This document shows, piece after piece, positions 26,201 to 35,605 of a stretch of 64,000 bases of DNA. The notes under the pieces are model-generated. The model worked only from the letters and a program-made list of their open reading frames with translations, did no database searches and was not told the DNA's origin. Position numbers and translations under genes: made by a program. The stretch lies in the NCBI GenBank assembly GCA_027692465.1, contig JAQEYU010000003.1:62001-126000 (forward strand), given 5' to 3'. This DNA is from Enterococcaceae bacterium OF42-14pH9A (GTDB lineage Bacteria; Bacillota; Bacilli; Lactobacillales; Enterococcaceae). The first letter of the stretch is position 1, and each line of letters opens with the position of its first letter.

Positions 26201-27919
26201 ATGTGCGATTTCAGATGCTATTTGAGAAATCTTCCGATTGGAAGGAAGATGGTTCTTACAATGGTTGGAATGGTCTTGACATTGCTGGCTTTTCTCTCTT
26301 TTTATCTGTATCAGGATTCAACAGCTGTGTTACGGAATCAGGCAAAGCTGATTGTGACCAGTAACTCAGAAAAAAATGTATTGAATCATGATTATGCGAT
26401 TCGCGACACAGAAGACCGTATGTTCGGCATAATCAGTGATGACGATTTTACGGAATTTATCATACGCTATGCTACTGACCAGGCACTTAATGACAATATC
26501 AGTTTTGATTTTCAAACCAACGTCATGCCGAAAGTGCGGCAAATTTTGGCAGATAGTCAAAAAATTGCTTACATAGAAGTTCATCTGTCAGATTGTATGT
26601 TTCAGGTCAGTCAATCCAGTTTCAATACAGATGAAGAGGGTATAGGAAAAAAGCTGCCGGAATATCAATGGGAGTCTATCGACCAAGTCAATGCGCTTAA
26701 ACTGCCTTTTAATACTTTTGATTCCAATATACGAAAGAAGGGTTATCTTAAGGCAGTCCTCAATAATGATATTTTTTTTCAAGGAATCAATGAAGATGAG
26801 AGCAGTCACAGTGGGCTGATTGTATTGGGGCAAAACGGTCGTATCGTTCATCATTCCTCGAGTGACGATGAAATTGAAGGTCATCTTTTTGAAACAGCAG
26901 CAGAGAACCCTTTTGTTGTAGAAGATTTTGTGATTGATCGGGAAAAACTGATCAATGGCTGGCAGGTTATTACTTATTCATCATTAAAAAACTTTCACCT
27001 GGATTTGATCAGCTTTATTGTCAGAGTAGGAATCGCCGGGATCATCGTACTTCTGAGCGGTGGCATCTTCGGCAGAGTCTTCTCGCGATGGCTGGTTCAG
27101 CCTATTCGCCGGTTAAATTATCATATTAGTAAAACCGAAAAGGATAGTTTACCGGAAACGGTGCCGGTGACGTCAGAGGATGAAGTGGGCCAATTAACGG
27201 CAAGTTACAACCGAATGGTGGCAGACTTAGCAGATCTTTTTGAGAAAAAACAAGTGGAAGAGCAGGCAAAACATGAGGCGCAACTCAGTGCCTATCAAGC
27301 ACAAATCCAACCACACTTTTTGTACAATACTTTAGCTATCATTTCATGGTCTGCTAAAAAAGGGGATTTGAAAATAGTTACCGAGATCACGAATAATCTG
27401 GCAAAGTATTATCGTTTGGTCTTAGCGAAAGGAAAACGGGTTGCTTCATTGAAAGATGAGTTGGATTTGGTTCAGTATTACCTTGAAATCCAAAAAATCA
27501 GATTTCCGGATCAATTGACTGCGTCTATTGAAATCGATCCGGAAATCGATGCTGAAGAGTTGTTCATTATGCATCGTATTTTACAACCACTGGTGGAAAA
27601 TGCCTTGGAGCACGGTGTATTTCCTAAAGGAGAAGGACGAATCCAAGTGACTGTCTGCCAAGACAGTTCCAGAATTTATCTTTATGTTGCGGACAACGGC
27701 GTGGGCACAGATCGGGAAACAGTCGAAAAAATCAAGGCAGCAGCTGAACTTTCAAACCGACAAAGCGGCTTCTCGCTGTTATCAATCATCCAGGCACTGC
27801 ATTCCTATTACGGCCCTGCATTAGAGTTTCACTTTGATTCGATAGCAGGAGAAGGGACGATGGTTTCGATCATCATTGATAAGTTGGTACTTATTCCACT
27901 TAAAACGAGTGATGATTGA
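26201..27919 (+). CDS. Second YesM-type sensor histidine kinase
   Basis: 572 residues. A membrane segment (about 22-40) and another (about 272-292) enclose an extracellular sensor domain. HAMP follows, then the phospho-acceptor His in YQAQIQPHFLYNTLAI and an ATPase domain with VENALEHG and ADNGVGTD. ATG 26201 lies 10 nt after GAGGAGA and 28 nt after the IID gene. Its regulator is encoded at 28652, with a YesL-like gene between. No solute-binding-like partner is encoded beside it, in contrast to the kinase at 602-2353. Confidence 0.92.
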   Translation: MCDFRCYLRNLPIGRKMVLTMVGMVLTLLAFLSFYLYQDSTAVLRNQAKLIVTSNSEKNVLNHDYAIRDTEDRMFGIISDDDFTEFIIRYATDQALNDNISFDFQTNVMPKVRQILADSQKIAYIEVHLSDCMFQVSQSSFNTDEEGIGKKLPEYQWESIDQVNALKLPFNTFDSNIRKKGYLKAVLNNDIFFQGINEDESSHSGLIVLGQNGRIVHHSSSDDEIEGHLFETAAENPFVVEDFVIDREKLINGWQVITYSSLKNFHLDLISFIVRVGIAGIIVLLSGGIFGRVFSRWLVQPIRRLNYHISKTEKDSLPETVPVTSEDEVGQLTASYNRMVADLADLFEKKQVEEQAKHEAQLSAYQAQIQPHFLYNTLAIISWSAKKGDLKIVTEITNNLAKYYRLVLAKGKRVASLKDELDLVQYYLEIQKIRFPDQLTASIEIDPEIDAEELFIMHRILQPLVENALEHGVFPKGEGRIQVTVCQDSSRIYLYVADNGVGTDRETVEKIKAAAELSNRQSGFSLLSIIQALHSYYGPALEFHFDSIAGEGTMVSIIIDKLVLIPLKTSDD

Positions 27920-27952
27920 CACTATCATTGATTTTTTATAGTTCACGAAACA

Positions 27953-27967
27953 CAGAAAGCGTTAACA
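27953..27967 (+). promoter_or_regulatory. Possible cre site before second YesL gene
   Basis: CAGAAAGCGTTAACA matches the CcpA consensus except for the first two positions. It directly precedes a TTGACA at 27973-27978 that may be a -35 box; no clean -10 follows at the usual distance. Confidence 0.4.
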
Positions 27968-28026
27968 TACTTTTGACAAGGTAATTGGAAACCGAAGTCA
28001 AGTATGTCTATTATCAGGAGGGAAAA

Positions 28027-28659
28027 ATGAATCAAAAAACTGCAGCAAAGATTTATGAAACTGCACTTCTGATTTCGCGAATTGCATTGATGAATCTAAT
28101 TTGGATATTGTTTGTGATAATGGGTGCCGGCGTTTTTGGTTTTTTGCCAGCAACAGTCAGTCTCTACGGTGTTTTTCGTAAGGCGCAACGGCAACAGGGA
28201 GAATTCAAATGGCTAGCCTATGCCTTTAGTCGATTTTTCCTTTATTTAGAAAAACTTTTTTGGGTTTCCTTGGGATTAGCGTTTATTTGCTTGTCACTAG
28301 TCTTGAGTTATTACACACTGGGGCAGCAGCACCTCGTCTTTAATCGTCTTATCGCCGCTTTCTTGGTCTATATCCTGTTTCTGGTTGTCCCTAATTTCTC
28401 GGTTAATATGGTGCATCTGGATGTACCATTGTTTTCTCTGGTTAAGAACAGTTTTTTGCTGCCACTTTTTTGGGGAACGAGTTCATTGAAGATTGCGGCT
28501 GCTTTTTTTGGAACAGCGGTATTGTGTTATTTGATCCCGGGTATCATACCATTTTTTTCAGCAGCTGTCCCAATTTATGTGAGCGGCAATATTTTGCTAA
28601 AACGCTGGGAGAAACAGTTGATTCGATTAGAGAAGAGAGGGGAAGAGGATTGTGCTTAA
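28027..28659 (+). CDS. YesL-like DUF624 membrane protein, second copy
   Basis: 210 residues with about five membrane segments; N-terminal region MNLIWILFVIMGAGVFGFLPATVSLYG in the DUF624 pattern. ATG 28027 follows AGGAGGG. It overlaps the response-regulator gene by 8 nt and resembles the product of the gene at 7516. The association with YesM and YesN genes repeats the Bacillus yesLMN arrangement. Biochemical role unknown. Confidence 0.83.
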   Translation: MNQKTAAKIYETALLISRIALMNLIWILFVIMGAGVFGFLPATVSLYGVFRKAQRQQGEFKWLAYAFSRFFLYLEKLFWVSLGLAFICLSLVLSYYTLGQQHLVFNRLIAAFLVYILFLVVPNFSVNMVHLDVPLFSLVKNSFLLPLFWGTSSLKIAAAFFGTAVLCYLIPGIIPFFSAAVPIYVSGNILLKRWEKQLIRLEKRGEEDCA

Positions 28660-30034
28660 GTGTTTGATTGTCGATGATGAAATGATCAGCAGAGTGGGTG
28701 TTTACGAGGCTTTAGACTGGAGCACGATGGGCATCGAGGTTGTGGGACTGGCCAAAAATGGGAAAGAAGGGTTGAAGTTCTTTAATGATTACACCCCTGA
28801 TATCGTCATTACCGATGTCAAAATGCCGGTTATGGACGGCTTACAGTTAGTGGAGGAGATAACCCGCAGTGAACCGTCTACGAAGATTATTTTGATTTCT
28901 GCGTACAGCGAGTTTTCTTATGCACAGCGAGCAATTCGGTTCGGTGTTAAAAACTATCTTCTTAAACCAGTCGATGATGGCGAGTTGAAAGAAGCAGTCA
29001 CTCATTTATCTGAAGAGTTGAAAAAGGAACAAGTTCATAAACACGACGGGCAGTTGAGACAGCTGATGGATAAAGGCGCGATAGCAGTTGGAACGGATGA
29101 GGGAGTCGTAGCGATTCTTGAAGGAATGCAGCTGTCTTTTTCTGATAGGTGCCTTGCTTCCGGTATTTTTCGTGGATGCTATCTGCAGCTGTTTAAAATC
29201 AGTAGGAATGAATGGCCGGGATTTCTGGTACAACAAGATTCAGGCTTTTTCAGTGATTTATCTATGGATGGAGATTTAGTGGTTTCATACGAGCAAGCCA
29301 GCCACGCATCCGTCAACAGTGCATATTGGCAACTCCAAACTCTGAGTTGGACAACTGTTTTACAACAAAGAAGAAAATGGCTGAGTTCAGCAGTTATTAG
29401 AAATCAGACAATGGTTGCTCTTGTAGAAAACTATTCAAGTACATCAGCCGGGCACCGCAGGGATTTTTTGATTCAATTGGATAATCTTCTACGGATGTTG
29501 AGGCAGTATCAAGGGATTGAAGGAGATGTGATCTGGCGTTATTGTTACGAAATTTTGCTGGCATTGGAAAAGCGTTTTTTTATTTTGGGAGATGACGCCA
29601 ACAAGTTGAAAACGAAAGATCAACTGTCGCAAGCGGAGACCTTCGTCGAACTTTCTCAATGCTTGAGGGAAATAATCGAAGCCACTTTTGAAAGTACTGG
29701 CGAAATTTCCACGGATCATGACTTGATTCGACGCATTAAGAATATTGTAAAACAGGGATATTCAGAGGATATTTCCAGCAAGTCGATTGCCGAAGAAGTT
29801 TTTTTGACCCCCAATTATATGGGGAAAGTATTTCGAGAAATTACCGGGAGTTATTTGAATGACTATATCGTAGAAGTTCGCATGGAGATAGGGCGAGAAC
29901 TCCTGGCCAATACGGATCAGCCTATAGCTGAAATTGCTGCGGCTGTTGGAATCAGTTCTTCCTCCTATTTCACACTGCTATTTAAAAAGACTTATAAACA
30001 AACCCCTAAAGAATACAGAAGAAGCAATTCTTAA
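28652..30034 (+). CDS. YesN-type response regulator
   Basis: 460 residues, GTG start overlapping the YesL-like gene. The receiver (1-120) has D9-D10, the phospho-acceptor Asp in DIVITDVKMPVMDG and the Lys in NYLLKPVDDGE. The middle of about 230 residues is unassigned, as usual for YesN proteins. The C-terminal AraC HTH has IAEEVFLTPNYMGKVFREITG and IAEIAAAVGISSSSYFTLLF. It is paired with the kinase at 26201. The heparinase-family gene 20 nt downstream is a likely part of its regulon. Confidence 0.93.
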   Translation: MLKCLIVDDEMISRVGVYEALDWSTMGIEVVGLAKNGKEGLKFFNDYTPDIVITDVKMPVMDGLQLVEEITRSEPSTKIILISAYSEFSYAQRAIRFGVKNYLLKPVDDGELKEAVTHLSEELKKEQVHKHDGQLRQLMDKGAIAVGTDEGVVAILEGMQLSFSDRCLASGIFRGCYLQLFKISRNEWPGFLVQQDSGFFSDLSMDGDLVVSYEQASHASVNSAYWQLQTLSWTTVLQQRRKWLSSAVIRNQTMVALVENYSSTSAGHRRDFLIQLDNLLRMLRQYQGIEGDVIWRYCYEILLALEKRFFILGDDANKLKTKDQLSQAETFVELSQCLREIIEATFESTGEISTDHDLIRRIKNIVKQGYSEDISSKSIAEEVFLTPNYMGKVFREITGSYLNDYIVEVRMEIGRELLANTDQPIAEIAAAVGISSSSYFTLLFKKTYKQTPKEYRRSNS

Positions 30035-30054
30035 AGAGAAGGATGTCGATGTAA

Positions 30055-33000
30055 ATGATGAAAACAAAAGAAGACGTACTGAGTTGGGATCAAAATGAGA
30101 GCAAGACTTTTTCATGGAGCTATCCAAATCCTGCTGGAAATGATCAATGGTCGATGCAGGGATTTATTGAGACGAATGACCATGCAGCTGATCTGTTGAA
30201 ATGGTATGGACTACAAATAACAGCGACAGAAATTGCCGCACCGATTGAAGGAGAATTGCTTTTACATTGCAGTTTAAAGCGCAACCCTGCACCAGAAGCA
30301 GTCATCAAGATTTCAGCACCTGTTGTGTTACTTCCCGGAGAATCGATCTGGGTACCGTTTGCTTCGTTTAATTGTGAGTTGGGAATGGAAATTGTGTTCA
30401 AGGCCGTATTGGGCGTGGAATTGATCGGTCTGCCTGACGATTGCGTAATAAACGAGCTTTCTTTTAATCGTGCAAAACACCTGTATATCAATGCTCCGAT
30501 TAAAGGCAAGGGGATTGAGGATAAAGCCATCTATGATTTTTCCGTAACGAATCTAGAGGCGAATCCAGTCTGGGCTGTTCCACAAATTAGAAAGCAAGGA
30601 TGGGAGATTCTCACAACTGAATTAGTGTGCGAAGAAGAGGTTTGTGATAATCAGCCATTATTGTTTGCGGCTGGGGAAACCAGAAACTTTTCATTAGAGG
30701 TGACTCCAACAGATCGTTTTTCCGAGCACGGTATAGAGAAGCAGCAGATTGATTTTTTTTGTAGTGGGGATGTGGAAAGTTGTACTTTTTATACTGTACG
30801 ACACTCTAAAGATTATTTGACCACTTTATGCAGGGAAGATATTCAGGCAATAAAAGAAAAGATTCTTCATTATGATTGGGCAAAAGAAAAATATAAACAG
30901 TTGTATGATCGCGCAGATCAGTGGCAGGTTCCAATAATCGATATCACACAGCCTTATCTGTTTTTGACACGAGAATCTGACGAAGCCGGTAATGCGGCTT
31001 TGATAGGTCTCCTCAGTGGAGAGAGGCGATTCTTGGAAAAAGCTGCAGCGTTTTTGAAAGAGTTTATTCATTCGGAAAAGGGATATGGACATCTGCCTCA
31101 TGCCGGACACCAGGAGCTCGTACATGAAGGGGAATTTTTTAAGCATACGGCATTGACCTATGATCGAATTAAAAGTACCGGTTTGTTGAATAAAGATGAA
31201 GAAAAGCGTCTCCAGTCTGCTTTTCGTACTTTTATGAAAATAATCGAAGACGAGTGTACCCGTGGTAAAGTATCTAATTGGAATTTGGCAGAGCTCTCCG
31301 GTGTGATAACCTGTGCCGCCGTAATGGAGGATATGGAACAGATTGTTTTCTTCTTGGAAACTGTCAATGGTGTCAAAGATCATCTTGCTCGAGGGATCAT
31401 GGATGATGGCTGGTGGTACGAAGCTTCTATCGGTTACAATCTTCTCGCAATGGGATTATTTTTGGAAATTGCCCAGACTATCGATAAGTGGGGGTTCAAT
31501 TTAAGACATGAAGAGGTTCCTGCAAATTTTGCCACTTACTATAATCTCGATCAAAAAATCATGGCGGCAGAAGATCGTATTGACGGCTTATCCAATGATG
31601 TTTGGGGACCATCGAAAAACAATACTCGTTCTATGGAAATGCTGATTGACAGTATGATCGCCTTTTATGATGAGTCCGGTGTAATATTCGGAATGAATGA
31701 TTCCGAGGAAAGTCATGCCGTTGGGATCAGTTTGATGGATCCGCGTTTTGATTTGGCCTACCATATGTACGGTAAGGAAAATCTGGTTCCGTTATTGCGT
31801 ACTGTAGCAGATGAAGACCGTGACCTGCTCTTTGGTGTAGCCGAGCTTCCGGAAGTGACTGAAGATATGTTGGCTGTCCATCGCCGATCTGTTCGGGCTG
31901 ACGTAGCAGGTATTTCTTTATTACGATCACAACGAGCCGGTCGTAAAGCGGAGGAGCAATATCAAGTAGGTGTGAAAACCGGCATTCTTGGAGGAGCTCA
32001 TGGACATTATGACCGATTGGCGCTGAATTCTATCCGGCGGTACGGTAAAAACTTTTATAATCCGGAAAATATCTGGTATGCCTATCATACTTTTATGTAT
32101 AAATTTTATGTGCAAAATTCCATCACTCACAACATGACAACTGTTGATTTGAAACAGCAGGACCCTGCTGAGGCAGTGACTAAAAAGTTTCATTCTGATG
32201 AACAATTGCAGTATGTTATTCACGAATGTAAGACAAAATGGTGCAATCCTCCCTACGGTGGTTGGCGCGTTGGTGAAAATGAAACTTTCGCCGAGCGCTG
32301 TTGGAATGAAGGCCGTCATGTACCTATTCCTGATGAAACTCCGGAGTATACTCGACGCACCGACTATACAGAAGATATTATTCAGCGACGATGCGTGATT
32401 GTAACGGATGACTACGTGGTGGTTGTCGACTATTTAGAGGGGAATCAGGAACATGACTTCGATTGCTTGTACCATGTCAGTGGATTACAGGGGATCTTTG
32501 GGAAAGATACAGAAGAAAAGACGTACAGATTAACAGAAGATCAGTGCAACAGCTTATCTTTTGCAATTGCAGATACGGATGACCTGAGTTATAGCGGGTG
32601 TCGTGAGCAATTGACGACGGACCCTCTCAGCAGCGGACAATTTATTACCGAATGTCATCGATTGGTAGCTAAAGACCAAGTTACGGTACGTTTTTCAGTA
32701 GAAATGTCCAAATATAATGATAAAGGTTGGTTAACATCGCTTCGTACTTCTGAGAATACGCCGGGATTGATGAACATGGATATTCATTGCCTAACGTCAA
32801 CAGATGAAGTTTTGATTGCTTGTGATCCCGAGTACCAGCAGACACAGCAGCAGCTGCGTTACAGGGTGTTACTGGATGATCAAGTGCTTTATGAGAGCCA
32901 TTTGGGAACCTGGGTTCTGGGAAGAGATGATATTCATTTAGCCTTGTCTCAAGGAAAAGAGCTGGTTTTAGAAACTGTCATCAACTATGTCTCCAATGAA

Positions 33001-33543
33001 TACGGAGCAGGGAAAGATGTACCATTACCGGCAGTTTTCTGGGGCGAAGGCAGCGTGACTTTGGCAGATGGAAGGCGTCTTTTGCTGTCAGAACTTGAGT
33101 ATCAAATGGAAAATATCAAACCGGTACCTGAAGAGAATCGGGATTATTTCGGTGGTCCAGTGAAGCTTCAGGCGAAAGAAATGAAGCAAAGTCTACCGGG
33201 AACGCCAGCAGATGAGGGAACGGTCGGTCGCTTACTATTCAATGTGGAAGGCTTGAAACTGAGCAAAATTGATGTTGCTATAGGTGGAGACTATCCGCTT
33301 GGGGATGAATCAGATCGTCGCCGGATGTTGTCTTTTAGAAAGCGGGGCGCAGCTGCAGAATTTGTGACGGTTTTGGAACAGTTTGATGAACAACCGGTAA
33401 TTAAGGAATTATCATACGAAAAGGGCAGCATAATCGTGACCAAGGCAGATGGCACAGTGGACATAGTGACTATTGATGATAAAACGCTGGCTGATGCGAC
33501 AGTTACCTTGAATCAATCAGTAAAAGCTACAGAAAATGCTTGA
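30055..33543 (+). CDS. Heparinase II/III-family polysaccharide lyase, cytoplasmic
   Basis: 1162 residues. Residues 1-270 look like beta-sandwich, about 270-600 an (alpha/alpha) toroid and about 610-1000 the heparinase II/III beta-sandwich domain, followed by an extra C-terminal region. Motifs include SNWNLAEL, a candidate catalytic Tyr in WWYEASIGYN (Y455 or Y462) and HGHYDRLALNS (H649, H651, Y652), the hallmark of the superfamily. No signal peptide is present, so it cleaves imported oligosaccharides by beta-elimination in the cytoplasm. Family substrates include heparin/heparan sulfate, alginate and ulvan; no unsaturated-glucuronyl hydrolase is encoded nearby to narrow the choice. It follows the response regulator by 20 nt. 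Confidence 0.85.
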   Translation: MMKTKEDVLSWDQNESKTFSWSYPNPAGNDQWSMQGFIETNDHAADLLKWYGLQITATEIAAPIEGELLLHCSLKRNPAPEAVIKISAPVVLLPGESIWVPFASFNCELGMEIVFKAVLGVELIGLPDDCVINELSFNRAKHLYINAPIKGKGIEDKAIYDFSVTNLEANPVWAVPQIRKQGWEILTTELVCEEEVCDNQPLLFAAGETRNFSLEVTPTDRFSEHGIEKQQIDFFCSGDVESCTFYTVRHSKDYLTTLCREDIQAIKEKILHYDWAKEKYKQLYDRADQWQVPIIDITQPYLFLTRESDEAGNAALIGLLSGERRFLEKAAAFLKEFIHSEKGYGHLPHAGHQELVHEGEFFKHTALTYDRIKSTGLLNKDEEKRLQSAFRTFMKIIEDECTRGKVSNWNLAELSGVITCAAVMEDMEQIVFFLETVNGVKDHLARGIMDDGWWYEASIGYNLLAMGLFLEIAQTIDKWGFNLRHEEVPANFATYYNLDQKIMAAEDRIDGLSNDVWGPSKNNTRSMEMLIDSMIAFYDESGVIFGMNDSEESHAVGISLMDPRFDLAYHMYGKENLVPLLRTVADEDRDLLFGVAELPEVTEDMLAVHRRSVRADVAGISLLRSQRAGRKAEEQYQVGVKTGILGGAHGHYDRLALNSIRRYGKNFYNPENIWYAYHTFMYKFYVQNSITHNMTTVDLKQQDPAEAVTKKFHSDEQLQYVIHECKTKWCNPPYGGWRVGENETFAERCWNEGRHVPIPDETPEYTRRTDYTEDIIQRRCVIVTDDYVVVVDYLEGNQEHDFDCLYHVSGLQGIFGKDTEEKTYRLTEDQCNSLSFAIADTDDLSYSGCREQLTTDPLSSGQFITECHRLVAKDQVTVRFSVEMSKYNDKGWLTSLRTSENTPGLMNMDIHCLTSTDEVLIACDPEYQQTQQQLRYRVLLDDQVLYESHLGTWVLGRDDIHLALSQGKELVLETVINYVSNEYGAGKDVPLPAVFWGEGSVTLADGRRLLLSELEYQMENIKPVPEENRDYFGGPVKLQAKEMKQSLPGTPADEGTVGRLLFNVEGLKLSKIDVAIGGDYPLGDESDRRRMLSFRKRGAAAEFVTVLEQFDEQPVIKELSYEKGSIIVTKADGTVDIVTIDDKTLADATVTLNQSVKATENA

Positions 33544-33661
33544 TCGTTCTACTTTCAACGGTAGCTGTTTTTTTACAATTTATTATTGCCAGAAGAACTT
33601 TTCTGAATGGATCTCTTTGACAGAGTAGAACATTGTAGAAACTAAGGAGACGTTCAATAAA

Positions 33662-35368
33662 ATGAATTTGATCAGAAAGTACTATGCAGAAGATGCCATA
33701 GAGCGTCGAGGAAATGTCGTTTATCGAAAAAATGGCAGTCGACTTGCTGATGGAATGGTTTTAGAAGGAGCTCAGGGTGGCGGCTTTTTGGATTTTTCAG
33801 AGCCGGTTCTTAACAGTGAAAATTACCTGAATACGATTCCCGCCGGAAGAGACAGCTGTACATGGGTGATTGATATACCCAGAGATGGTATTTATCAGAT
33901 TGAGTTTCGTTACAACAATCCTGGTTTCAAAATGAGTGGAGACCGCAATCTACGTGATGAACGGAATTGTCGTGTAATGCTTGATGTCTCTCAGGAGGGA
34001 TTGCTAGGAAATACAGGCTGGTTGGGCTGGCTGATCTTCAACGTCTCGGGTTACCATGATTCTTCGAAAAAAGAAAAGGCGCAAATACTGGAGACGATAG
34101 CGGGCAATACTGTCTGGAACCGCAACTTTATCAACTGTCGTCTCACTGCTGGGAAGCATCGATTGTCTTTGGTATTGGAAGCACCGCCTGGGCAAGCTGT
34201 CTATGACGGGCCAAATATCGATTACTTGGGAATTCGAGATGCAAGTAGCGCATTTATCAATGAAGATAGTATTCCTTTGCTATCTTCAAATCATACTTTC
34301 CGTCACGAAGGTATGCTCTTGACAAGAAAACGATGTGAGAAACTTCAAAAATTTTGGAAGGAAAAAGAGGAAACTACCGTCCGGGCATTGTCCCAGTTGT
34401 CAAATACGAGACTGGGCAGCCTGGATTATCAACCACACCGGATTTCTAAGATTGATGTAGGTCCCTATAATAATCCTAATCAGGGAGGAAAAGAGTGGAC
34501 GGAGGATTGTATAGCTACGCATTATCATGCGATTCTCTGGGCTGTAAAAAAGGATTCCAAGCATGCTCAAAAAGCTATCGAAATCATGGATTGCTGGGCT
34601 GAAAATCTAGTGACAGTTGCAGAAGGAAACGATTTAAAATTGAGATTTGCATTGGTTGGTCTGGATATGCTTTGTGCCGCTGAGATTATACGATACTGGT
34701 ACAACAGTGATCCGGAAACTGATCCGGATAGTCGCTGGTCAAGAAAAAGTATTGCTGTATTCACAAATTTTTTGCGAGCAAAAATCTATGGGAAGACCAA
34801 AGATTTTTATCCTCAGGCCAATGGGAACTGGGATGCTATCATTGGAGCGTTTAATATGGCAGTGGCTACTTTTACAGAAGATAGAAGTGGTTTCAATCGC
34901 TGTCTTCGTCAATTTTATTTGGGAGATACGGCGACCGATGACGCTTTGTCGATGGGGGCATTACCGAACTACGTCTATTTTTCAGGAGAGTCACAGGAAA
35001 GTAATCGTGACCAAATTCATGCTCGTATGGGTTTGACAGGATTGTGTCATCAGTCATGGATTGCTTCCGGTCAAGGATTGAATTTATTTGCTGCTTATGA
35101 GGAGCGACTGCTTAAAGGGGTAAAATATAGCGCCGCTTATCAGAATGGTAAGCCGGTTGCTTCAGAGACATTCATTTCTGATCGAGGAAGAGGAACTGCA
35201 GATATCGCCTCTATGTGTTACGCAATCATTCTGGGATGGTACTCGGGCATGGATCTGGACTTAGATGAAGTGGAGAAGGCCTGTCGACTAACCTTGAATG
35301 AAGAAGTCGAAAACGAGGCCATGCTTCCAGCGAGTTACTGGGGATGGCTATTATTCAATGATCGATAA
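33662..35368 (+). CDS. Alginate-lyase-superfamily protein, cytoplasmic
   Basis: 568 residues without signal peptide. An N-terminal CBM-like beta-sandwich (about 1-200, TWVIDIPRDGIYQIEFRYNN) is followed by an (alpha/alpha) lyase domain. Candidate active-site motifs are NGNWDAI (N387, N389) and R449-D-Q-I-H453. The R-D-x-x-H box is also present in the giant secreted lyase (R306-H310), which supports common ancestry. ATG 33662 follows AAGGAG at somewhat long spacing. The upstream gap of about 118 nt holds a weak hairpin (CTAC/GTAG plus seven T). It probably works with the heparinase-family lyase on imported oligosaccharides. Confidence 0.8.
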   Translation: MNLIRKYYAEDAIERRGNVVYRKNGSRLADGMVLEGAQGGGFLDFSEPVLNSENYLNTIPAGRDSCTWVIDIPRDGIYQIEFRYNNPGFKMSGDRNLRDERNCRVMLDVSQEGLLGNTGWLGWLIFNVSGYHDSSKKEKAQILETIAGNTVWNRNFINCRLTAGKHRLSLVLEAPPGQAVYDGPNIDYLGIRDASSAFINEDSIPLLSSNHTFRHEGMLLTRKRCEKLQKFWKEKEETTVRALSQLSNTRLGSLDYQPHRISKIDVGPYNNPNQGGKEWTEDCIATHYHAILWAVKKDSKHAQKAIEIMDCWAENLVTVAEGNDLKLRFALVGLDMLCAAEIIRYWYNSDPETDPDSRWSRKSIAVFTNFLRAKIYGKTKDFYPQANGNWDAIIGAFNMAVATFTEDRSGFNRCLRQFYLGDTATDDALSMGALPNYVYFSGESQESNRDQIHARMGLTGLCHQSWIASGQGLNLFAAYEERLLKGVKYSAAYQNGKPVASETFISDRGRGTADIASMCYAIILGWYSGMDLDLDEVEKACRLTLNEEVENEAMLPASYWGWLLFNDR

Positions 35369-35435
35369 TGTAGATCTTTTAGGGGAATAAGTTTGAAAAA
35401 AACGTATAGTAAATCTCTCCTTTGATTCTAAAAAA

Positions 35436-35584
35436 GGACGCACTAAATAGTGGGTCCTCACACTTACTCACTTCCCCGTGATTTGTAGTATATACAGGGT
35501 TCTTCACGGAAAGTTTACTATAAAGAAAAGAAGTTCCGCTAAGAATACACTGTTTTTCATTCGGTGTTGTGCCTTGAGCGGAAC
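35436..35584 (+). promoter_or_regulatory. Structured leader of the second GH28 gene
   Basis: Two hairpins lie in the 237-nt gap. The first is GGACGCACTA with TAGTGGGTCC (35436-35457, one mismatch). The second is GTTCCGCTAAG (35533-35543) with CTTGAGCGGAAC (35573-35584), with a smaller imperfect stem inside. The second ends a few bases before the GAAAGGA ribosome site, so it could affect translation. No riboswitch class was recognised. Confidence 0.45.
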
Positions 35585-35605
35585 GCGAAAGGAATGTTTA
35601 TATAA

